Shown: positions 24,552 to 32,852, counted from the first letter of the stretch. The stretch: DNA of 64,000 nt from Stagnihabitans lacustris (GCF_025950525.1 NZ_JAPDGS010000001.1:806001-870000); one strand, 5' to 3'. The notes: generated by a model not told the origin, from the letters alone. Translations and numbers: made by a program.

Positions 24552-25441
24552 TTCCAAAGCCAGGCGGCACCGCGCACGCCCGAGGCATCACCATGCACAT
24601 TCCGTTTGACGGGCGTGTGAAACACGGTCGAAAAGGTCCGCCGCGCCAAGGCCGGGGGCAGATCGGTGTAAAGCTCGTCGACATTGGACATGCCGCCGCC
24701 CATGACCAGCACATCGGGGTCCAGCGTGTTGACCACGGTGGCAAGGCCCCGCGCGACGCGGTCGATATACCGCTCCCACAGCATCCCGGCCAGCCGGTCG
24801 CCTTGGCGTTTCAACGCGATGATCTCGCGGGCCTTCAGCGCGCGTCCGGTATGCTTCGTCCATTCCGCCTCGAAGGCGCGGCCCGAAACCCAAGTCTCCA
24901 GGCAACCATGCCGCCCACAATAGCAGGGCGCCCCGGGGATTTCGGTCGTATCGGGAAAGGGCAGGGGGTTGTGCCCCCATTCCCCGCCCGAGTTGTTGGG
25001 CCCATGATGCGCACGGCCCCCGACCGCGATCCCGGCCCCGGCACCCGACCCCAGGATCACCGCGAAGACGACGTTATGCCCCGCCCCCGCGCCATCCACC
25101 GCTTCGGACGCCGCAAAACAATCGGCGTCGTTTTCAACCCGGATCTCTCGGCCAATCGCGGCGCGCAAATCGGCCTCGACCGGCTGGCCCAGAAGCCAGG
25201 TCGACGAGGCCCCCTTGCCCAAGCGGCTGACCGGCTCCAGTGAGCCGGGGATGCCGATCCCCACCGAGCCGCGCTGGCCGGTGTCTGCCTCCAGCCGGGC
25301 GATCATCGCCACGATGTCCGCAAGGCAAGCGGCATAGTCGCCCCGCGGCGTATCGACCCGGTGGCGGGCAAGCTCTGCGCCCGAGGGCGTCAAAGCCACG
25401 CCCTCGATCTTGGTGCCGCCCCAGTCGATACCGATCAGCAT
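24548..25441 (-). CDS. ROK-family sugar kinase (N-acetylglucosamine kinase / fructokinase type)
   Basis: 297 residues. The N-terminal phosphate-binding motif is MLIGIDWGGTKIEGVAL. The ROK signature Zn site is present (CYCGRHGCLETWVSG). Substrate loop residues are GGEWGHNPLPFP. Expected reaction: ATP-dependent phosphorylation of a hexose or N-acetylhexosamine in the cytoplasm. It starts in the TGATG overlap with the channel-like gene and ends in the ATGA overlap with the phosphatase gene, so the three are translationally coupled. NagK is the closest functional guess. Confidence 0.9.
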   Translation of the reverse strand: MLIGIDWGGTKIEGVALTPSGAELARHRVDTPRGDYAACLADIVAMIARLEADTGQRGSVGIGIPGSLEPVSRLGKGASSTWLLGQPVEADLRAAIGREIRVENDADCFAASEAVDGAGAGHNVVFAVILGSGAGAGIAVGGRAHHGPNNSGGEWGHNPLPFPDTTEIPGAPCYCGRHGCLETWVSGRAFEAEWTKHTGRALKAREIIALKRQGDRLAGMLWERYIDRVARGLATVVNTLDPDVLVMGGGMSNVDELYTDLPPALARRTFSTVFHTPVKRNVHGDASGVRGAAWLWK

Positions 25442-26478
25442 CAGCCGACGATCCCGTTCAGATCGACGGCCATCACCAGCACGTTCAAGGCGATATAGAT
25501 GCCGCCCAGCACCCACATGGCGCGGCGGTCCAGCGCCAGGCTGTCCGCCTCGCGGTCCTGATAGCGCAGGCGCAGCGACCAGATCGACACAAAGACCGCG
25601 ATAAAGATGATGGCCACCGCGATCAGGTTGATCTGTTCGGCCAGGGTCACGGCGGTGGTGGGCGGCAGCGACCCGGTGATCACGAAGGTGTTCGCGCTGG
25701 CCGCAAAGATCGAGCCGACGCCCATCCCGAAGCGCGCATCCAGGTCATCGGCCTTGATCAGAAAGGCCAAAAGCCCCAGCAGCACCGACAGGGCCGAAAT
25801 CCAGAACGACTTGAACAAGGGCGCCCAGGAGGTGCGATCCAGCCCGACATAGAAGGTCAGGCGGGAATAATCGCTGGCGGCCTCCCCGGCCTCGCGCAGG
25901 CCGTAGTTGGTGGCGTATTTATGAACCTCGACCGTGGGGGTGTTCATCGCGACATTCCAGCCCGCGACCTCGACCGAGGGGTCCAGCGCGATGCCCTCGT
26001 CGGCGGTATAGGACAGGTCACGGTCGATGGCCGCGCCGTCCTCGATCTCGATCGGCAGGATGTGGTTGTCCAAGGGAAATCGGCGGACGTCGAAATCGTG
26101 GAACACCGTCGCCTGGACGCGCACCGTGGCATAATTCGCCCCGGCATCGGTCTGCACCTGCGCCTCGGACCGCGACGAGATCACGCCGTTGACGATTTCA
26201 AAGCTTTCATAGGGTTTGATGGCGTCGCCCTGCCAGCGGAACCACAGCCACATGTCGACGTCAAAGGACCCCGATTGCGGCGAGACATTGGACATCCGCA
26301 AAATATAGGCGCCGACCGCGACATCGGTATGGGCCGGGGCAACGGCCGTTTCCGTTGCCGTTTCTGTGGTGGTTGCCGTCGTCGTTGCCGTCGTCGTTTC
26401 TGTGGCAGTCTGGGCCAGGCTCAGGCCGGGCCACAGCAAGGAGAGGGCCAAAATCCCCCGGGTCAGGAAAGCGCGCAT
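25441..26478 (-). CDS. Pentameric ligand-gated ion channel homologue (Cys-loop superfamily, prokaryotic)
   Basis: 345 residues. A signal peptide at 1-22 is followed by a low-complexity Thr-rich linker (about 23-45) and a beta-rich extracellular domain (about 50-220). In that domain DFDVRRFPLDNHILPIEIED matches the loop motif of prokaryotic channels such as GLIC (RR-Y/F-P-x-D). Four hydrophobic segments follow: about 225-243 (M1), 249-267 (M2, RFGMGVGSIFAASANTFVI), 283-301 (M3) and 320-339 (M4). This layout is that of pLGICs. The two loop Cys of animal receptors are absent, as in known bacterial members. Ligand and ion are unknown. Translationally coupled to the ROK kinase. An alternative is a related four-helix membrane family with no channel function. 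Confidence 0.65.
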   Translation of the reverse strand: MRAFLTRGILALSLLWPGLSLAQTATETTTATTTATTTETATETAVAPAHTDVAVGAYILRMSNVSPQSGSFDVDMWLWFRWQGDAIKPYESFEIVNGVISSRSEAQVQTDAGANYATVRVQATVFHDFDVRRFPLDNHILPIEIEDGAAIDRDLSYTADEGIALDPSVEVAGWNVAMNTPTVEVHKYATNYGLREAGEAASDYSRLTFYVGLDRTSWAPLFKSFWISALSVLLGLLAFLIKADDLDARFGMGVGSIFAASANTFVITGSLPPTTAVTLAEQINLIAVAIIFIAVFVSIWSLRLRYQDREADSLALDRRAMWVLGGIYIALNVLVMAVDLNGIVG

Positions 26479-26560
26479 GTCTGGTTCCGCTATTGAAAAT
26501 CTGGCAACAGACTGCGGCGAAGCCTTTCAACTTGCAAGCGTTTTGCGGCCCATCAGCCGG

Positions 26561-28015
26561 TCAGCCGGTCAACCCATAGGCCAGGCGGATCGCCGAAATC
26601 GCCGAAGGCCCGAATTGCCCATCTGCCTTGCCCTTCAGGAAATCGCGCTTTTGCAGGATCTTTTGCAGCTCGACCCGGGTCTTGGCCGAAAAAGCATCGG
26701 CATTGGTGGTCAGCTGGTCCAGCACATCCTGGCTGCCGGCGCGCAAGGCGTCATACAGATAGGCGGCGGCCTGCGCGGGACCCTGACCCTTGATGAAACC
26801 GGCGTCGATCATGCCGGCCATGTTGAACATCGCCTCGGGCTGGCGTTGATCGGCGGCCTTCTGGAAGTATTCGATCCCCAGCGCCTGGTCGGGGGCAAGG
26901 CCAAGCCCGCCCTGGAAATGCAAAAAGCCCAGGTCGTTCAGCGCGTCGGGCAAGCCCTGATCGGCTGCGGCCTGATACAGCTCTAGCGCGCGGGTCGGAT
27001 CGGGGGCCACGCCAAGGCCGCGCTCATAGATCTGCGCCAGTTCGAATTGCGCCACGGCCTCTCCGGCCTTGGCCGCACGGCTCATGTAGTCGAAGGCCAG
27101 CTTGGGGTCATAGCGGCTGTCGTCGGGGTTCTGCGCCATATAGGCGAGGCCAATCATCGACCGCGTGTCGCCCTCTTCGGCCAGGGCCCGCATCCGGGTT
27201 TCGGTATCGGCGGGGGCTGCGGCCCAGGCCAGGCGCGGATCATCGGCAGCCTCTGGCGCGGCCGCCGAAGTCCCGGCAAGATAGAAGGGCTCACCCGAGA
27301 GGGACCCATCCGTCCAGGGCAACTGCTTGTTTTCGGTGGCGGCAAGCACCTCGTCGCGCACCCGGCGAAACATCAGGCCAATTTCCAGGTTGGGCTGAAC
27401 CACGGCCTCCATCAGCGCGGTCGCATAGGGCGAGTTTTCGCCGCGCCCATCCATCGCCACCTGACCCTGGCTGGCGGCAAAGGCCACAAGCGTGCCCTGT
27501 TCCGGATTGACCGCCGCCAGCCCTTGGGCCTTGGGCGCGTCATTCAACCCCTCGACCGGAAGCAGTTTGCCAAAGGGATTGTTGCGGCAGGCGTCGATGA
27601 TCACGATCCGCATCTTGCGGGCGTGATCCACCGTCTTGAGGATCTGATTGACCGAGATCGAGACCCGCGCCACATCCAGGATATTGGCGACCTTGGCATC
27701 GACCGGGATCAGGAAGTTTTCGCCCGAGACCTCGACCCCATGGCCCGCGAAATAGACCAGCGCCACATCGGCGGTTTCCGATTCGAAGCTGAAGCGGTCC
27801 ATCAACTGCAGCAACTGCGCCTGGGTCGCGTCGATGGCATAGGTGACTTTGAAGCCCACCTGTTCCAGCTTTTGGCCAACGCGGTTGGCGTCGTTGATCG
27901 TGTTCTTCAGCCCCGGAACGTTCTGATAGGCCCCCATGCCGATGACCATGGCGACCTTTTCGGCCAGGGCCGGGGAGGAGAGGCAAAAGAGCAGGGCAAG
28001 GACAAGAAAGCGCAT
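26561..28015 (-). CDS. Exported caspase-family (peptidase C14) protein with Sel1-type repeats
   Basis: 484 residues. The signal peptide is MRFLVLALLFCLSSPALA. The caspase-like p20 domain spans about 19-240, with catalytic His92 in YFAGHGVE and Cys143 in IIDACRNNPFG. The middle (about 290-410) holds Sel1-like helical repeats (AFDYMSRAAKAGEAVAQFELAQ; LELYQAAADQGLPDALNDLG; GIEYFQKAADQRQPEAMFNMA). The final about 60 residues (ILQKRDFLKGKADGQFGPS) resemble a peptidoglycan-binding-like end. Known family: metacaspase/orthocaspase-type Cys peptidases with Arg/Lys specificity in many cases. It sits 82 bp upstream of the channel-like gene. Confidence 0.88.
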   Translation of the reverse strand: MRFLVLALLFCLSSPALAEKVAMVIGMGAYQNVPGLKNTINDANRVGQKLEQVGFKVTYAIDATQAQLLQLMDRFSFESETADVALVYFAGHGVEVSGENFLIPVDAKVANILDVARVSISVNQILKTVDHARKMRIVIIDACRNNPFGKLLPVEGLNDAPKAQGLAAVNPEQGTLVAFAASQGQVAMDGRGENSPYATALMEAVVQPNLEIGLMFRRVRDEVLAATENKQLPWTDGSLSGEPFYLAGTSAAAPEAADDPRLAWAAAPADTETRMRALAEEGDTRSMIGLAYMAQNPDDSRYDPKLAFDYMSRAAKAGEAVAQFELAQIYERGLGVAPDPTRALELYQAAADQGLPDALNDLGFLHFQGGLGLAPDQALGIEYFQKAADQRQPEAMFNMAGMIDAGFIKGQGPAQAAAYLYDALRAGSQDVLDQLTTNADAFSAKTRVELQKILQKRDFLKGKADGQFGPSAISAIRLAYGLTG

Positions 28016-28086
28016 GACGGACCTGGGTTTGATGTGCGGCGACTATGCGCCTTTGCACCCATAAATCAACCGGATCGCGCAAAAGT

Positions 28087-28117
28087 CAGGGGGAGAGCGC
28101 GGCGCGCCCTCCCCCTG
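28087..28117 (-). terminator. Hairpin after the second VPLPA-CTERM gene
   Basis: CAGGGGGAG (28087-28095) pairs perfectly with CTCCCCCTG (28109-28117), with further GC pairing inside. Read on the minus strand, a short T-rich stretch (ACTTTTG) follows. It would end transcripts of the VPLPA gene or act as an attenuator before the caspase gene. Confidence 0.55.
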
Positions 28118-28136
28118 CAGGACATGGCCCCAAAGA

Positions 28137-28673
28137 TCAGCCGCGCTTGCGGCGCAGCGCCACCAGGGCGCCGATGCCCGCCAGCACCAAGGGCGCCGAA
28201 GCGGGCAGGGGGACGGGAGCGGGGGCCGCGACCTGGGTCAAGCGCCAGGTGGCGGGGGTGAAGGCCCCGCTGGTCAAAGCCGCGCCGGCAAATCCATAGG
28301 TGGCCCGGACCGGAAAATTCTTCACCATGTGAAACCGAAAGACGGGGTCAGAGGAACTGTAAGCCTGAATATCCATGGTGCTGCCGTCAAAGGTCACGAG
28401 CCCCAGGCTTCCAGTCCTCAGGTAGCTGCCGCCAAGAGAGAACTCGGTGATATCTGCCACCACGGTCGCCCCGGTCGACGCGTTGACCCCAAAGCTTGTG
28501 ATGAAGGCCCCAAGGACCTTGTTGGAATCGTCTTGCGCAACAGTCCCGGTCAAGGTGCCGTGCAAGACATTGCCCGTCGAAAGGCCATAGGTGAAGGTGA
28601 AGGTCGCGGCCTGGGCCACGGTCGTCACGCACAGCGCCAAAAGGCCGGCCAGTGCGGTCAGTTTCAAAGTCAT
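28137..28673 (-). CDS. VPLPA-CTERM sorting-signal secreted protein
   Basis: 178 residues. The start is at 28673 (MTLKLTALAGLLALCVTTVAQA signal peptide, cleaved near residue 22). The body is short, beta-rich and contains no enzymatic motif. The C-terminus has PVPLPASAPLVLAGIGALVA followed by LRRKRG: the classical VPLPA motif, hydrophobic segment and basic tail. Second protein of this sorting class in the window. Function of the mature domain unknown. It is upstream of the caspase gene on the same strand. Confidence 0.85.
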   Translation of the reverse strand: MTLKLTALAGLLALCVTTVAQAATFTFTYGLSTGNVLHGTLTGTVAQDDSNKVLGAFITSFGVNASTGATVVADITEFSLGGSYLRTGSLGLVTFDGSTMDIQAYSSSDPVFRFHMVKNFPVRATYGFAGAALTSGAFTPATWRLTQVAAPAPVPLPASAPLVLAGIGALVALRRKRG

Positions 28674-28732
28674 GGGTTGTCCTGTTCGCGGAAGGGCATC
28701 TGCGGCATGGCTAGCTGCTTTCGCAAAGCTTT

Positions 28733-28755
28733 CCAAGACTTGGACCAAGACTTGG
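28733..28755. promoter_or_regulatory. Two tandem copies of an 11-bp palindrome (possible operator)
   Basis: CCAAGACTTGG occurs at 28733-28743 and again at 28745-28755. Each is a palindrome around a central A; the repeat distance of 12 bp is just over one helical turn. It lies 60 bp upstream of the VPLPA gene start and about 370 bp upstream of tssA. Binding of a dimeric regulator is an inference. Confidence 0.5.
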
Positions 28756-28956
28756 CGTGAAAACCGGTGAAGTTCCCGCCGCGCAAGGCTTCGTCATGGT
28801 CAATCCCGGGACGGCGCGTGCCATTGTTTCCGGCCCATGTCGAATCGCAAAGTGGACCGCCGCACCCAAGGGGGGAAAAAGCCCGCGCTTTTCACCTGAC
28901 CCGGGGGAAAGCATTCTGGCAAAACAGGTTCCAGACGATGACGGCGCAACTGACGA

Positions 28957-28987
28957 TTGACAGACGGGGACGACCTGACGTCATATC
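28957..28987 (+). promoter_or_regulatory. Possible promoter of the T6SS operon
   Basis: A perfect TTGACA at 28957-28962 is followed after 18-19 bp by a weak -10 like sequence (TCATAT/CATATC). The palindrome TGACGTCA at 28976-28983 overlaps the spacer end. This would give an untranslated leader of about 125 bases before tssA. Confidence 0.3.
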
Positions 28988-29121
28988 AAAGCGCCGCAGG
29001 TGGGGACTGGCGGATGTTTCAGCACGCCGTCAGGCCAGGACAGGGGGGAACCGGCGCACCCTCTGCGACTTTTTCAGCCGGAAAACGACGTCCGTCATAG
29101 ACCGGGCGCGGGGAGGTTGTG

Positions 29122-30147
29122 ATGGATCTGGACGCGCTTTTGGCCGACCGTGAAGGTGAGGCTCCGTCCGGGGAGAATTTGGAATACGACTTCGACTTCA
29201 TGGAGCTGCAGCGCTTGGCCTCGCCGGGTGAGGAAAAGCAGATGGGGTCGACGATCGTGGCGGGCGAAGAGCCCGATTTCAAAGCCGTCGAAGCCGCAGC
29301 CCTGGGCATCCTGGGCCGGGCCCATGACATCCGCGCCGCCGTCATTCTGGGCGAGGCGCGGTTGAACACCAAGGGCCTGACCGGGTTTGCCGATGTCACG
29401 ACCTATATCCGCCGCGTCCTGGAAGAGCGTTGGGAGACCTGCCATCCCGAACTTGACGCCGATGACGACAACGACCCGACGATGCGGATCAACGCGATCC
29501 GCGACCTGACCAATGCAACGCGGACGCTGAAATATGCGCGCCGGGTGCCGCTGGCCAACAGCCGGACCTTTGGCCGCGCCTCGATCCTGCAGATCCAGCA
29601 GGCTTATGGCGAAGTGCCGATGGGCGAGGATCAGGAGGCCGAGTTCAACCGCTCGACCATCGGGGCGGCGTTCCAGGACACGGCGCCCGAGGTTCTGACG
29701 GCGACGCTGGAAGCGGCGCGGACGGTTGTGGCCGACCTTAAGGCCATCGACCGCAAGGTGATGGATGCGGGCGGCGGGCTGGACCTGTCGGATTTGCAAA
29801 AGCTGGCCGCCGCCATGGTGCGCCATGTCCAGGAATTCGCGGCCGGCGATGCGCCAGAGGCCGTCGAGGAAGATGAAGATGAAGCCGATGCTCCGGTGGC
29901 CACTGCGCGGCCGGTGCGCGGCGGGGGGTCTGGTTCGGTGGAAAGTGCCGCCGACGCCAAGGCCGCCTTGGACCGGGTGATCGACTATTTCAAGCGCCAC
30001 GAGCCCTCCAGCCCGGTGCCGATCATTCTGGAACGCGCCAAGCGCCTGGTGGGCGCCGATTTTCTGACCATCGTCCGGGACATGGCGCCCGAGGGGATGG
30101 AAATGGTCCGCACGGTGGGCGGGCTGAAGGACGAAGACGACGACTGA
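29122..30147 (+). CDS. tssA: T6SS protein TssA
   Basis: 341 residues. The ATG at 29122 follows GGAGG (a GTG one codon earlier is possible). The N-terminal ImpA domain (about 1-150) carries PSGENLEYDFDFMELQR, the typical TssA start in which a short PxGxxLExD motif is followed by a helical bundle. An acidic linker lies at about 245-262 (EEDEDEAD). The short C-terminal domain (about 275-335, AKAALDRVIDYFKRHEPSSPVP) contains the conserved E-P-x-S-P-V motif. TssA helps baseplate recruitment and tube/sheath growth. First gene of the operon. Confidence 0.94.
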   Translation: MDLDALLADREGEAPSGENLEYDFDFMELQRLASPGEEKQMGSTIVAGEEPDFKAVEAAALGILGRAHDIRAAVILGEARLNTKGLTGFADVTTYIRRVLEERWETCHPELDADDDNDPTMRINAIRDLTNATRTLKYARRVPLANSRTFGRASILQIQQAYGEVPMGEDQEAEFNRSTIGAAFQDTAPEVLTATLEAARTVVADLKAIDRKVMDAGGGLDLSDLQKLAAAMVRHVQEFAAGDAPEAVEEDEDEADAPVATARPVRGGGSGSVESAADAKAALDRVIDYFKRHEPSSPVPIILERAKRLVGADFLTIVRDMAPEGMEMVRTVGGLKDEDDD

Positions 30148-30207
30148 ACAACAACCGCGGGAAAATCGACCCCGGACGCGGGGTCCGTCTCAACAAGGAG
30201 CCTTTAG

Positions 30208-30711
30208 ATGAGCACGAGTTCGCAGAAATTCATCGCGCGCAATCGGGCGCCCCGGGTCCAGATCGAATATGATGTGGAACTTTACGGCGCCGAAAAGAAG
30301 GTGCAATTGCCCTTCGTCATGGGTGTGATGTCCGATCTGTCGGGTAAATCCGAAGAGCCCCTTCCGGCGGTCGCCGACCGCAAGTTCCTGGAAATCGACG
30401 TCGACAATTTTGACGACCGGATGAAGTCGATGAAACCGCGGGCCGCGTTTTCGGTGCCCAATACGCTGACCGGCGAAGGCAACCTGGCCGTGGATATCAC
30501 TTTCGAGTCGATGGATGATTTCACCCCCGGCGCCATTGCCAAAAAGGTCGAGCCGCTGGCCAAATTGCTGGATGCCCGGACGCAATTGTCCAACCTGATG
30601 ACCTATATGGACGGCAAGACCGGCGCCGAAGAGCTGATCGCCAAGGTGATGCAGGACCCGTCCTTGTTGAAATCGCTTGCGGCCTCGCCCAAGCCCGAAG
30701 CGGAGGAGTAA
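30208..30711 (+). CDS. tssB: T6SS contractile sheath small subunit TssB (VipA)
   Basis: 167 residues. The start is preceded by AAGGAG. It contains VQIEYDVELYGAEKKVQLPF, GVMSDLSG and the conserved FLEIDVDNFDDRMKSMKPR. With TssC it forms the contractile sheath around the Hcp tube. The C-terminal helix (about 125-160) should interact with ClpV/TagJ in this class. It lies 3 bp before tssC. Compare the N-terminal part of the fusion-like protein at 40511-42241. Confidence 0.96.
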   Translation: MSTSSQKFIARNRAPRVQIEYDVELYGAEKKVQLPFVMGVMSDLSGKSEEPLPAVADRKFLEIDVDNFDDRMKSMKPRAAFSVPNTLTGEGNLAVDITFESMDDFTPGAIAKKVEPLAKLLDARTQLSNLMTYMDGKTGAEELIAKVMQDPSLLKSLAASPKPEAEE

Positions 30712-30714
30712 AAC

Positions 30715-32202
30715 ATGGCTGAACTGCAAAGCTCCGCAATTGGCGCGGTCGGCACGACGGAACTGTCGGATTTCTCCTCGCTGTTGAACAAGGAATTCCG
30801 TCCGAAATCGGATGCGGCGAAATCGGCGGTGGAAACCGCGGTCAAGACGCTTGCGGAACAGGCCCTGGCCAATACCGCGCTGATTTCCGATGATGCGCTG
30901 AAGTCGATCCAGGGGCTGATTGCCGAGATTGACAAGAAGCTGACCGAGCAGATCAATCAGATCCTGCACCACCCGGATTTTCAACAGCTGGAATCGGCCT
31001 GGCGCGGGTTGCACTACCTGGTGAACAACACCGAGACCGACGAAAACCTGAAGATCCGGGTCATGAACATCTCCAAAAAGGACATGTCCAAGACGCTGCG
31101 GAAATTCAAGGGCACGGCTTGGGATCAGTCACCGATTTTCAAGAAGCTGTATGAAGAAGAGTTCGGCCAATTGGGCGGTCAGCCCTATGGCACGCTGGTG
31201 GCGGACTATTACTTTGACCACTCGCCGCCCGATGTCGAATTGCTGGGCGAGATGGCCAAGATTGCCGCCGCAGCTCATGCGCCGTTGATCACCGGGGCGG
31301 AACCGACGCTGTTCCAGATGGACAGCTGGACCGAGTTGGCCAATCCGCGCGACCTGACCAAGATTTTCCAGACGCCGGAATATGCGGCCTGGAATTCGCT
31401 GCGGGAGTCCGAGGATTCGAAATATGTCGGCCTCGCAATGCCGCGCTTCCTGGGCCGGTTGCCCTATGGAGCGAAAACCGACCCGGTTGATGCCTTTGCC
31501 TTTGAAGAAGACACCGACGGCAAGGATCACGACGCCTATGGCTGGGTCAATGCGGCCTATGGGATGGCGGTCAATATCAACCGCTCGTTCAAGGAATACG
31601 GCTGGTGCTCGCGTATTCGCGGGGTGGAATCTGGCGGTGCGGTGCCGAACCTGCCGTCGCATACCTTCCCTTCGGATGATGGTGGCGTCGACCAGAAATG
31701 CCCGACGGAAATTGCGATCTCCGATCGGCGCGAGGCGGAATTGGCCAAGAATGGCATGATGCCGCTGATTCACCGGAAGAATACCGACGTGGCGGCTTTC
31801 ATCGGCGCGCAATCGCTGCACAAGCCTGCCGAATATGACGACCCGGACGCCAGCGCCAATGCCAATTTGGGCGCCCGTCTGCCCTATCTCTTCGCGACCT
31901 GCCGCTTTGCACATTATCTGAAGTGCATGGTTCGCGACAAAGTGGGCTCGTTCAAGAGCCGCACCGCGATGCAGTCCTGGCTTCAGGACTGGATCAACAA
32001 ATACGTCGACTTCAACGCCGAAATTTCGTCCGAATCGGAAAAGGCTCGCAAACCGCTGGCCGCTGCCGAAGTCGTTGTCGAAGAGGTCGAAGGCAATCCG
32101 GGGTATTACACCTCGAAATTCTTCCTTCGTCCGCATTACCAACTGGAAGGCCTCAGTGTTTCGCTGCGGCTGGTCTCCAAATTGCCCTCTGAAAAGGGCT
32201 AA
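30715..32202 (+). CDS. tssC: T6SS contractile sheath large subunit TssC (VipB)
   Basis: 495 residues. GAGGAG lies just upstream. Conserved features are ILHHPDFQQLESAWRGLHYL at about 83-102, YVGLAMPRFLGRLPYGAKTD in the middle, and the C-terminal strand region (YYTSKFFLRPHYQLEGLSVS) that makes inter-subunit contacts in the sheath. It is a full-length TssC. Followed by a hairpin and then hcp. Confidence 0.97.
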   Translation: MAELQSSAIGAVGTTELSDFSSLLNKEFRPKSDAAKSAVETAVKTLAEQALANTALISDDALKSIQGLIAEIDKKLTEQINQILHHPDFQQLESAWRGLHYLVNNTETDENLKIRVMNISKKDMSKTLRKFKGTAWDQSPIFKKLYEEEFGQLGGQPYGTLVADYYFDHSPPDVELLGEMAKIAAAAHAPLITGAEPTLFQMDSWTELANPRDLTKIFQTPEYAAWNSLRESEDSKYVGLAMPRFLGRLPYGAKTDPVDAFAFEEDTDGKDHDAYGWVNAAYGMAVNINRSFKEYGWCSRIRGVESGGAVPNLPSHTFPSDDGGVDQKCPTEIAISDRREAELAKNGMMPLIHRKNTDVAAFIGAQSLHKPAEYDDPDASANANLGARLPYLFATCRFAHYLKCMVRDKVGSFKSRTAMQSWLQDWINKYVDFNAEISSESEKARKPLAAAEVVVEEVEGNPGYYTSKFFLRPHYQLEGLSVSLRLVSKLPSEKG

Positions 32203-32210
32203 TGCCGATT

Positions 32211-32233
32211 GCCGACCCGGCGTTCGGGTCGGC
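32211..32233 (+). terminator. Hairpin between tssC and hcp
   Basis: GCCGACCCG and CGGGTCGGC pair perfectly around GCGTT and are followed by CCCCCCTTTC. It is probably a partial terminator or an mRNA processing/stability stem that allows hcp to be expressed at a different level. Confidence 0.6.
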
Positions 32234-32291
32234 CCCCCTTTCAAGCGTGCCCTTGCCCCCGCCAGGGCCTTTCACCAAGAGGAACTAAGAC

Positions 32292-32783
32292 ATGGCCAAT
32301 ACGCTTTTTGTGCAGATCGACGGTATCGTGGGTGATGCGGTCGAAAAGAACCACAAGGATTGGATCGAAGTCGACACCGTTGGCTTTGGCCTGGAGCGTC
32401 ACTCCGAGCAGGAAGGTGGCGTCGTGACCCGTGGTTTCGGCAAGGCCGTCTTCAAGGACGTGTCTTTCACCTCGGAATTCGGTCGCCACACCATCGACCT
32501 GATGTATCACGTCGCTGGCGGCAAGCGTCTGAAGAAGGTCATCATTCACCAGACCAAGGCGAATGAAGACGCCGCTGTGGCGCTGGAGCCCTATATCATC
32601 TGGACGCTGGAAGATGCCCAAGTGAACACCTATACCGTCAATGCTTCGTCGGATGACATTCCGAAAGAAGACTGGGCGATCCGCGCGGCCAAGATCGACA
32701 TCGAATACAAATATCCGAAGGGCGGCAAGTTGCAGACCTTCAAGAACTTCAAGTGGGATGTTGGCGCCGGCGTTATGGGCTGA
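32292..32783 (+). CDS. hcp: T6SS inner tube protein Hcp (TssD)
   Basis: 163 residues. GAGGAAC is upstream of the start. Typical Hcp fold: an N-terminal FVQIDGIVGDA strand, the central SFTSEFGRHTIDLMYHVAGGKR, and the C-terminal YKYPKGGKLQTFKNFKWDVG. Hexamers stack to form the tube that is expelled with VgrG and can carry small effectors. It has no C-terminal toxin extension. The codons look optimised (many C/G-ending, strongly biased), as expected for an abundant protein. It is flanked by hairpins on both sides. Confidence 0.97.
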   Translation: MANTLFVQIDGIVGDAVEKNHKDWIEVDTVGFGLERHSEQEGGVVTRGFGKAVFKDVSFTSEFGRHTIDLMYHVAGGKRLKKVIIHQTKANEDAAVALEPYIIWTLEDAQVNTYTVNASSDDIPKEDWAIRAAKIDIEYKYPKGGKLQTFKNFKWDVGAGVMG

Positions 32784-32799
32784 TCCATCTGACATATTT

Positions 32800-32832
32800 C
32801 CGGCGCGGGGGCAATTCTCCGCGCCGGTTTTC
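32800..32832 (+). terminator. Intrinsic terminator after hcp
   Basis: CCGGCGCGG (32800-32808) pairs with CCGCGCCGG (32819-32827) and the pairing can extend by two further pairs; TTTTCG follows. It lies 16 bp after the hcp stop. Partial read-through would give high hcp and lower downstream expression. Confidence 0.75.
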
Positions 32833-32852
32833 GCATTTTGAAGGGGAAGAGC

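Larger units (their letters stand above)
28674..29121. other. Divergent intergenic space between VPLPA-CTERM gene and T6SS operon
   Basis: About 450 bp without a gene. It should hold the promoter of the T6SS operon on the plus strand and that of the VPLPA gene on the minus strand. A tandem palindrome (28733-28755) and a possible sigma70-type promoter (28957-28987) are listed separately. I found no sigma54 -24/-12 pair. Confidence 0.6.

Noticed and set aside
28674-29121. Search for a sigma54-type promoter before tssA
   Set aside because: TGGCA at about 28918 is not followed by a GC at the required distance; no -24/-12 pair was found.
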